64,000 nucleotides of DNA. Origin: Agelas oroides. Its lineage: Eukaryota > Porifera > Demospongiae > Agelasida > Agelasidae. Both the position numbers and the translations under genes were made by a program. Below, piece by piece: positions 10,962-22,000 of the stretch (positions are counted from its first letter, which is position 1; each line of letters starts with the position of its first letter). Location of the stretch: assembly GCA_949130485.1 (NCBI GenBank), contig OX422194.1:1900641-1964640 (forward strand), given 5' to 3'. Below the pieces are notes generated by a model that was given only the letters and a program-made list of their open reading frames with translations, was not told the origin of the DNA and searched no databases.

Positions 10962-13900
10962 TGGAGGGGGAGGGGGGATTGCTTGGTATACAAGGTGAGG
11001 CATATCTGAACTAGATGTGAGTGTGTGTGTGTGTGTGTTTTGCACGTGCATGTGTGAACATGTTGGGAGCTTAGGCCACAGTTCAAAATTTCTGGCTTCT
11101 CAGACAATTATGGAAGTCTCAATCATGCAAGTGGCGATTAATTTTATTATTATTAAAGTCTTTGAGTGCCGATTGTTCTACTGTTTGACTGTTCTTCAAT
11201 AAATAGTGTGAGTAGTTGTCATGCGAGTGTAATATGTGCTGTATGTGCAGTTTTGTGGCGCAACATCTCAATCTCCTAACAATCCTTGTCTGGTGTTTGT
11301 AGCTTGTGATTGAAATCTCACTCACCAGTGTATTGTGTGTTTTTTTTGTCATTGTGGCTCAGTGGCAGAGCACTGGCGGCTCAAGCCAGAGGTGTCCTGG
11401 GTTCGACTCCTGGCGACTGCTGGCTTTTTCACTTTCCTCTATTTTCGCCTCATAACATCCAAATTCCTTTATTTCCAGGTCAATGCTAGCCTTGTTCCCA
11501 CGCTACTGCTAGATTTTATCTCAGAGCTGTGCCTGATTTTCTCCATGGCTGCAAGACAAAGTCTGGGAGTGGCCTGAGGACAAGGCTAGGTCAATGCTGC
11601 GCCTTAACAAAAGTACCCAGTACTAGCTCAGACTCACCCACCATGCCCAGGCACACTCTACTGTGCTCAGACTCACCCACCATGCCCAGGCACACTCTAC
11701 TTTGCTTAGACTCACCCACCATGCCCAGGCACACTCTACTGTGCTTAGACTCACCCACCATGCCCAGGCACACTCTACTGTGCTTAGACTCACCCACCAT
11801 GCCCAGGCACACTCTACTGTGCTTAGACTCACCCACCATGCCCAGGCACACTCTACTGTGCTTAGACTCACCCACCATGCCCAGGCACACTCTACTGTGC
11901 TTAGACTCACCCACCATGCCCAGGCACACTCTACTGTGCTTAGACTCACCCACCATGCCCAGGCACACTCTACTGTGCTCAGACTCACCCACCATGCCCA
12001 GGCACACTCTACTGTGCTTAGACTCACCTACCATGCCCAGGCACACTCTACTGTGCTCAGACTCACCCACCATGCCCAGGCACACTCTACTGTGCTCACC
12101 CACCATGCCCAGGCATACTCTACTGTGCTCAGACTCACCCACCATGCCCAGGCTCACCCCACTGTGCTTAGACTCACCTACCATGCCCAGGCACACTCTA
12201 CTGTGCTCAGACTCACCCACCATGCCCAGGCACACTCTACTGTGCTTAGACTCACCTACCATGCCCAGGCACACTCTACTGTGCTCAGACTCACCCACCA
12301 TGCCCAGGCACACTCTACTGTGCTCACCCACCATGCCCAGGCACACTCTACTGTGCTCAGACTCACCCACCATGCCCAGGCACACTCTACTGTGCTGAGA
12401 CTCACCCACCATGCCCAGGCACACTCTACTGTGCTGAGACTCACCCACCATGCCCAGGCACACTCTACTGTGCTCAGACTCACCCACCATGCCCAGGCTC
12501 ACCCCACTGTGCTTAGACTCACCCACCATGCCCAGGCACACTCTACTGTGCTCAGACTCACCCACCATGCCCAGGCACACTCTACTGTGCTCAGACTCAC
12601 CCACCATTATGCCCAGGCACACCCCACAGTGTCAGGCTAACCCCATCATACTCAGGCTCACCCCACTGTGCTTAGGCTCACCCCACTGTGCTTAATTAAC
12701 CACAGCTAAGTTTTCTAATGCTAGAAAACAGACAACTAAACTGTTGACTAGTCTGGCTGCATGCTTACTTACCTTTAGTTGATAGACATCCACCTATATC
12801 CCAAACTGGTGGGCTGTAAATAGATATGGAGAACAGGTGAAACTTGTAGGATTTCAGTTAATTATGCAGCAGTAAAGATGTCATTGCATGTACATACACA
12901 TGTTCCATGTATCACCCCCCCTCCCCCCCACACACACTTTACACCCCCCTTCCCTTTTCACACACAGGAAATTGACCAAACTGTATTAGATGCGGATGAA
13001 ATCCCTAATGATGACTTAGGAAAGAACCCAAGTGAGCTCTACAGCAATAAACACACTCATGATGCAACCAAAGCATGTCCACTATATCTGACCTAGTACA
13101 TATTACCCAAATGTCCCATTCATCAACAAGCCTGGGGAGGTGGTGCTAGTTACACCGTGACTGTAGCTGTTAGATTCTGATGTGCTAGTACATGCTGTGG
13201 ATATATTTCACCTAGACTGTTTTCTATGTACTCCAACAGCTCTGTTAGAGATGTACAATAACATAATGCACTGATCTTGGCCTAGATATTCATTCACTTG
13301 AGCATTCAAGCTGACAGGTTGTGATCGATTCGTAAAATGTAGCTAGTGAATGATGGCTGGTATTACAGTGATAGTTGTTACAGCACTATTGTGTTTAGCG
13401 GTGGCTCTGTTCTCTTTCAGGTGGTATATCAGGACTGGCTCGAGAGCTGATGACAGAGTTTGCAGACTCTTTGCCTGGGATTGATGAGGCAAAGAGCTTC
13501 ATGCAAGTTATGACGTGAGTCAACATGTCTGAAATGCATCCTGCATAATGGGCGATCCTTATAGCATAGATGTGTTTCACTGATTGTTCATATATGCAGT
13601 GGTGAGTAGCATACACAGAGGATACACGTTTTATACAGCACACACTGTACATGTAACTACCAACAAGTAGTTGGGGCGAGCCTGAGCGAGCCCCACACTA
13701 GCGGGACCTATGCTTGCGGCCATATACCGTAAATTTTAAATGCACATTTAAATATTTCCCGAAAATTGAACATCCTCGTGCATGCACTTGTAGGTAGCCT
13801 CAATAGGTGAAGGGCAATGCTGGGCTACTGCCAGAGTGCGGCGACGGCAACCGTAACGCAGACGGCTCAAGTTTAAGTACGCATGGCACCTTACTTCTTG

Positions 13901-16032
13901 TTTGTCACAGCAGCTACGGACCGACACAGCATCAACGGCAGGCTGCTCGCAAACAGTACAAAATAACACGAGGGCTTGAGATCGCTTCAGGTAAGGGTCG
14001 TGCATAAACGGCAATCATAAACGCTAGCGATTCAGCTCATGATTTCAGCGTGAAGCTTAGTCTATTCATGTGTAGACATAGTAGCTGCTTGCTCAGGCTC
14101 ACCCCCACAATGTTCTACATTTTCTAGTTATGACACAAAGATAGCTTGAGTGTATTGTGGACAGCATGGCACATATAGAAATTGCATACTGTAAGTATTA
14201 CCGTATAGTGGGAAATTTTCGCTGGTGCAAAATTTCTCAGAAATGCGCCAAGACTCTTCAGAAGAAATTTTTGCAGTTTATATTTTCATGAAACGACACT
14301 CTGACCACACCCCTACAGTTGATGGCCACGCCCAACGTGCAAACAGAATTGACGATGAAGCAAGCTTGTGCAACAGCGGCCTAGTCTTCCTTTTGTGTGG
14401 AGGCCTTCGCAATTACGAAAGTATCAGGACTGTCGCCGTGGGCGAGAAACTGGCTTGTTGGACAGGAGGATTCAGCACTGCTGATCTCGACTTCGACAAC
14501 TCCGGAGCGTCTCTTACGGGTTCGTTAGCATTTTGCACAGTAACAGGCTGATTCGTCTTTACAGTGACCATTTAGAGGGCAGACAGACTGTAGAGAATCA
14601 TCTCGTTCACACGGGTACAAGTTCGTATCGACGTATACACATAATGATGTCATCAATTTCATCCTAGTTAATTTTTTTGCAGTTTTTATTTTCGTGGTAG
14701 CAGGTCTGTCCACGAAAATCGCGAAAATTTGCACCTAACGAATATTTCCCGCTATACAGTATATGACTTTTAAAGCTCTAAACTGTACCTCAGATGTGCT
14801 ATAGTGACCAGTGAGTTCAGTGGTTTCTTCTTAGCTGAAAAACTTCATGATATCCTCAGAGGTCATGCATCTTAGGTGAACCACTGGAAAGTATATAGAA
14901 CCTATTGCTATGGTGATGTACCATGCGAGAACTTGCTGTTATGGGATACAAAAGTCTGTCTGAGCCAGCCCAACATTTACAGTGTGTGCGTGCGTGCGTG
15001 TGTGCGTGCGTGCGTGCGTGCATGTGTGCGTGCGTGTACAAAATGGATGTGCATGTGGAAGTGTGCATCTAAAAGTAATTTCTGCATTGGGATGGCTGTG
15101 TGCATCTCACATTTGCACACCTACTTTATGGTCCCATGGCAGATCAGTGGTTAGCTGAGGTGAGGATTTGATGTATATCTGCCTGTGTCCCGGCCCTTAT
15201 AGATGTGAGGACTAACTGCTGTCCTCCACCTCACTATTAAATGAACTGGAGGTAGGAGTGACTTAGAGGCCAGTCTTTTACAAGATAAATCTTGCAGCTA
15301 AATTTTGCTCCCTGGGGATCTGATTTGAAGGTGTGAAACTGCAATATATCAACAGTTACTGGGCTAATTCCCAGAATGGTACAACACTTTTCTGAAACTT
15401 GACTGAACATGCACATGCATGCTAGCCCCACTTTCAGGCTCTCCCCAAGCAAAAGGAAAGGGGAGAGCCTGAGAGAAGCGTCAAGGGTAGACAGAACTTA
15501 ATTACACGTAGGTGAATAAATGAACTTGCCCACGCTTTATATGACAGACTATACTCGTTCAGTTGTGAAAGCCTTATGGCCACAGAACAGGAGTAGACGG
15601 CATTGTGCTATATTACCCGGCAGTACGGCAAGCTATGGTAAACGTATACAGACCCATGCATACATTCAATAATCACACTAACTTGCTTGCTTACCTATCA
15701 AACTGACCACTGTACACCCCAGAGAATGGCTTTCAATGCACTGTTAAATGCCAAGGAGCTCTCTCCCATGCTTTGTTCAAACCTTCTCTGCGCTTATCTT
15801 TCAAAAAAAACTGCTGGAACAGGCTCCTGCTAAAACGCAGCTGAGTGTACTGTCGATTGTGCAACTACATGCATGGGCACATCAGTGATCGATCTACGCT
15901 CAATTAAGTCCTCTCTACCTTCTCTCTACCCGCTAAGTCACTTGCATAATAAATTATTCCAGGCCCTCTCCCACTTTTCTGTACTGCAAGCAACAGAAAG
16001 CTGGGTGAGGCCTGGGAACGAGGTTATGCACA

Positions 16033-16096
<64 letters not shown>

Positions 16097-19000
16097 ACAT
16101 ATGACAAATACAACCCACTGCACAGCTTAGTAAAGGAGCTGCAGTTTTCTGTGGTGGTGTTTGACACAGCTCCCACAGGCCACACCCTAAGGTTCCTCTC
16201 CATGCCAAGCTTGTTCACAAGAGGTATGGGCAAGCTCACCCAGCTCAAGTCACAGATGGGATCACTGCTCGACCAGGTGATACACTATTCAGAACTTTTT
16301 GCCCAGTATATTTGCAGCAGAGAGTAGTTTGACATTAAGCTCATACTGTGTGTGAAAGTATTATTATGAGAACCAAGTGGAGGGTATTACCTTTGTCCTC
16401 CTGTTTCTTAGCTGCTTCCAGCCATGGGTGTAGGAGATGAGGGAGGCAGTGCTCGGGCACAGATCCGGCAGTCCATGCCTGTCATACAACAGATTAATGA
16501 GGAATTCAGGGACCCAGTAAGTCAGTAGCGAGACACACTAATGATCGACAGCCCTTATTTGGTAGTGGGTGTGTACCACATACTTTGCAGAGGATTCCAA
16601 ACCAAAATTTAGAGCCTTTGACAGTATCAGGTTTTATTTTCCCCATGTCTTGGTCCTGAACAGTGAGCTGTTCATTTTCCACTTTGTACACAGTTTGAAC
16701 TGCTCAGACCCCTCCCCCTCTCTGTCTTCCAAGGTAGTATACCAGAGGAGGTTGAAAGCTAGTAATTTGTGGTGCGCGTGGCATAGCAATTAGTACTACG
16801 TGATGTCGTAATCATACGGGCTGCCATAGAGGCTCATAGTGAAATGTGAAATCGATTTTCACAACGGCGCCCTCGCTTGTTTGGAACGAAACTCGCTCAG
16901 TGGATACTGTCAGGTGAGCTCTAGATCCTACGTTATAAGTGAAACAATTGAGCGGTTTCTTTGGAATCCTCTCAGACTACTATGCGTATCATAAAATGCC
17001 ATAGCGGCGATCTAGAGCTCACCTGGCAGTATCCACTGAGCGAGTTTCATTCCAAACAAGCGAGGGCGCCGTTGTGAAAATCGATTTCACATTTCACTAT
17101 GGCCTCAATGGCAGCCCGTACAATTACATCAGTCATTCACGTAGCACTAATTGCTATCCCGAGCGCATCACTAATTACTAGCTCCTCTGGTAGTATACTA
17201 GATCTTTTGGGATCCATTTTTTTTTTTGTGACAAGGCCTGGAAATGGTATCTCAAAAAATTCTAGCTACATTCTAAATATATTGTAGCTGATTTGAAATG
17301 TACACATACGTAGGTTCTGAAATATCAGATGCACCACATAATTTTGTTTCAAATAAAATATGTGTACATGTTGTCTTGACACACCTACTTTCTGTCTGGA
17401 GTTATTTGCATATAGAGAAGAAACTTTCTATATGAGGAACTTTTCATGTTCTATGTAAGGAACCTTCCATATAAGGAACTTTTCATATAACAAACTTTCT
17501 ATGTAAGGAACCTTCCATCTTTTCATATAACGAACTTTCTATGTAAGGAACCTTCCATATAAGGAACTTTTCATGCGAACTTTCTACGTAACGAACCTTC
17601 CATATAAGGAAATTTTCATATAACGAACTTTCTATGTAAGGAACCTTCCATATAAGGAAAGTACTGACCCTTACACTTGGGCTTTCACACTCCAATACTG
17701 CAAGTGACAGAAAGCTAGGTGTGTGAATGCCTGGGTATGAAGATACTTGCTTCCACACTCAACTAAATACCAATGTATATAGATACAAGTGTAGCCCAGG
17801 AAAGTCTGTTTGACAAGGATAGCCTCATGCACAGAACATGTGTGTGAAGAAGAGCCACCCTCTTCACCACATGACTGAACTGAGGACTACTTTTATGCAT
17901 ACGTTTCTTTCATGGAAATAGCTTACCAGCTGCTGTTAAACCCCAATTTACCTCTCTCCCAGTTGATTATATATTTTTATAAATGAAACACAACGTGAGG
18001 CAGCAGTTGTACAATCCCATGTGATAAGGACATCATGCATGGCTATATCTGATTGTCCCTATTGTGAAGTGGAGAGCTGCTGAATCAAACCCAAGAGTTC
18101 CCTCTGGCTTTGCAAAATGGCTTGAAATGCGGTCCTTGAGAGTTGGAGATGCTCCAACTGGTATTGCTTGTCGTGCTGCTTTAGTTCCTCCCTGCGAAGT
18201 TGGATATCACATCCAGGGTAACCACATTGGATCTCCTCAGCAGGACATAGTGCACGATGCTTCATGAGGTTCTTCCGTGCCATGTCAGGTACTCCACACT
18301 CATTGGGGCATGGCACAATGGTTTCTGGGCACTGGTCCAGGTGGGTTGTGGTCATTGTTTGGTAAGGGCCACTCTGGTTGCATGTGGGGCATCTGTGCTC
18401 CCTCAGCTGGCAGTTGTTCAGCAAGTGCGACTCAAGATCCTTCCTCATAACCTGCTCAGGGCACTGGTTGGAGCAGGATATCACTGCATATTGACAGTCC
18501 TTGGTATGTGACTCCAGATTGAATAATTCTCCCTCCCAATTGCATCCCTTCTCCTCGTTCTCACAGCTCATCTTAAGCGACTTGATCTGCCTTTCTGATC
18601 TCCTGTCATAAAAGATCTTTCCATTCTGCCTGCAGTTGGGGCACTGGTTGCTATGCTTCTCATGCTCATCCAGACAAGCTTTGCAGAAGATCTTCCCACA
18701 ACAGTCACGCTGGTGTGGGTTGCGGGCTGCCAAATGGCAAATGAGGCATATCATGTCATCAGGGAGATTGTCCATGAATTTGTATGTGTAGCCATTGACA
18801 GATGCTTGGGGTTCAGTTGTTGCCATTCTCCACTTCAAGCTAGTCAACAAGAACACGAGAGACACACATAACATGTTAGCAAACAACAATGTAGCACACG
18901 AGAGACGCACATAACATGTTAGCAAACAACAATGTTAGCACACGAGAGACGCACATAACATGTTAGCAAACAACAATGTAGCACACGAGAGACGCACATA

Positions 19001-22000
19001 ACATGTTAGCAAACAACAACGTAGCACACGAGAGACACACATAACATGTTAGCAAACAACAATGTAGCACACGAGAGACACACATAACATGTTAGCAAAC
19101 AACAATGTAGCACACGAGAGACACACATAACATGTTAGCAAACAACAATGTAGCACACGAGAGACGCACATAACATGTTAGCAAACAACAATGTAGCACA
19201 CGAGAGACGCACATAACATGTTAGCAAACAACAATGTAGCACACGAGAGACGCACATAACATGTTAGCAAACAACAATGTAGCACACGAGAGACGCACAT
19301 AACATGTTAGCAAACAACAATGTAGCACACGAGAGACGCACATAACATGTTAGCAAACAACAATGTAGCACACGAGAGACGCACATAACATGTTAGCAAA
19401 CAACAATGTAGCACACGAGAGACGCACATAACATGTTAGCAAACAACAATGTAGCACACGAGAGACACACATAACATGTTAGCAAACAACAATGTAGCAC
19501 ACGAGAGACGCACATAACATGTTAGCAAACAACAATGTAGCACACGAGAGACACACATAACATGTTAGCAAACAACAATGTAGCACACAGCAAAGTGAAG
19601 GCAAGGGCATCTTGGTGTGTTGTTTAGACTTCAACTGAAGGCAAGAATTTTCAACAGCTTAACTGAATAATAGGGGCTAATACAGTAGTGATACTATATG
19701 AATCAATGACACAAGCAATGACTGCAGCTACCAAATTATACCTGCAACCTTACCACTGCATATAGCACAGTCATTGGCTTAAGGGACTTCAGGCTACTAT
19801 GGCTACAGTACCTTCCCTACATTTAACACAGACTGTCTCACCTATTCAAGCAGTATAAGAAATTTCAAGAGAATATCTACTTTCTGAGTAGCTGCAGACT
19901 TCCACTTTCCACTGACTGAATCTGACTCTGGTGGCCTGCTGAGCTCTTTTTATATTCCAGGGGCCATGAAACCAGTTTAACAGGATGCAATCCAGCTGAG
20001 TGGGTTTTGGAAAGCACAAGTTAAGCAGGTCTCAGCAACCCAAGTCTTAGTTTATATTGTGGGTGAGCATGCACTGTCATTGTGGGTTTTTGTGTCAAAG
20101 GTGTTAAATCATAACAGAAAATTATGAGAATAGCACAGTCATGTGTAGCCTCGTTCCCAGGCTGTTAGTCATGTGGCACCTTACAATGCACTGAAGTAGG
20201 TAACCAAGCATCCAGCCTTTCTATTTTCACAAGTACATGTAGCATTCTCACCATGCATGGCAGGTTACACCAGTAACTAGATGGTAGCTTCCTAAATAAG
20301 TCCGACCACAAGGAATCAGAATTCCATGGTACAGATAAGCATACTGTGATAGAGGATAACATAAAGTCTGAGTGAATTTGAAAATACCTTTATGTAGTGT
20401 GCAATATTTTTTACCAGTGGTGTTTTAGTTAACTTGCCAGACAGACAAGCTAAGCTGGGCACAGATAGTGGGGGAAAGGAAAGATTTCCTACTAGCTTCA
20501 TGGTTTAAGTACCTGGTATGAGGCTGCACACAGAACACTTTAGAGGTAGTAGGTATGAAGCTAACATCAAGCACCTTCAAATTAACTACTGTCACATTCA
20601 GCCATTGTAGAAGTAGCGCTGTTGTACATATACGGTGCATGGAATCAGAGGCACAAAGTCCCCACTTTGACCAGTGCATGCATGGAAAGTTCACAACAAA
20701 TGTGCGTGGGACTCACTTTTACAACTTTCTGGTCACATGCTTATACAAATGGGGCAAAATAGGCATTTGCAAATGCTAGAAATGTTAACCCTTCTAGTTT
20801 GCCTGTTGCAGCTGACCTTTGCAGCTTGAATTTGGTATATGTGCTTTCCAGTTACCCTCGTTCCCAGGCCCCGCCCAGCTTTCCGTCGCTTGCAGTACGG
20901 AAAAGCGGGAGAGGGTTAGTTTGCACGCGGGGAGAGCCTGGGAACAAGGCTACTTTCCAGTTGTGTGGTATGTTGGCGCTGTGCCAAGTATAGTGACTGT
21001 ATCCAAATGAGCTAGGGATATCGATCCTCAATGCCATAGCTAGGACTCAATATGCACTAATAATGGGCTACACTCACACTAACTTTCGTTTTGTAAGCCC
21101 TTTTTGAATACACATTAGGTCCAGCTTCATGAAAAAATTATGCAGCCAGCTCTTTATTGCAAAATGAAAAGCTGCGGGTGTGAGAACCTTGGTACAAGGC
21201 TAATGACCAAGCTCACAGTAGATGAACGCCGAGTGAGATCCACTTGCTGATATTGTGTTTTCCCAATGTAGGACAAGGCAACCTTCATTTGCGTGTGTAT
21301 TGCAGAGTTCCTCTCCCTCTATGAGACGGAGAGACTGGTACAGGAGCTAACCAAGCTGAACATTGATGTTCACAACATTGTTGTGAACCAGCTGCTGCAG
21401 CCAGAGAAAGACCAGCAAGGTATTGTTGTTTTTCCCAATTGTGTACTTGAAGTGGCTGAAAATGGTGAAAATGGTTCATTTTTTGCATTTCAATTTCTTA
21501 CAGCAAAATTGTTAGTCTCACACCCAAATGTGTGGATCCACCTGGATGTGAGCCTGTGTGTTGAATCTGGTCATTGTGGTGGACTAGCCGACAACAATTC
21601 AATAGCAACTCAATATCTCAAAAAACTGGCCAACGTGCCATACAACATGGGTATTATATAGAACAAAGGAACAAAAAGAAGGGCAAGGGGCCCTGCGGCC
21701 CTAAGGAAACCAACCAAGTGCTAGGTACAAATCACCAACAAAAGGAGCTAATAAAGCCTAAGTACACAAACAAAAGTAAGACCAGTCCAGTCCATGACAG
21801 TCATACTCCTCCCAGATACATGTACTACGTAGTGCAGTTTCATGTGTCAAGTACTCTCAGGAGTAGTCTCGTGTATACCTAGGCCAGAAAGGGGTGTGTG
21901 GCTATTAAGTTACTGCCCCATAACATCTGGATAAATGTGCATACTTATTTTGTGGCTTCTATCCACAGGTGCAATGAAATGCAAAATGTGTGCATCCAGA

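Noticed and set aside
11353-11427. Functional tRNA gene
   Set aside because: The anticodon loop lacks U33 and the acceptor stem has two mismatches.
11591-12622. 343-codon minus and 325-codon plus ORFs
   Set aside because: Both come from one 39-bp minisatellite whose period is a multiple of three; there is no start context or domain.
14225-14551. 108-codon plus-strand ORF
   Set aside because: It lies wholly inside the mariner-type MITE and shows no transposase or other domain.
18852-19590. CRISPR-like regular array with 43-bp spacing
   Set aside because: The whole 43-bp unit is repeated with no variable spacer, so it is a minisatellite.
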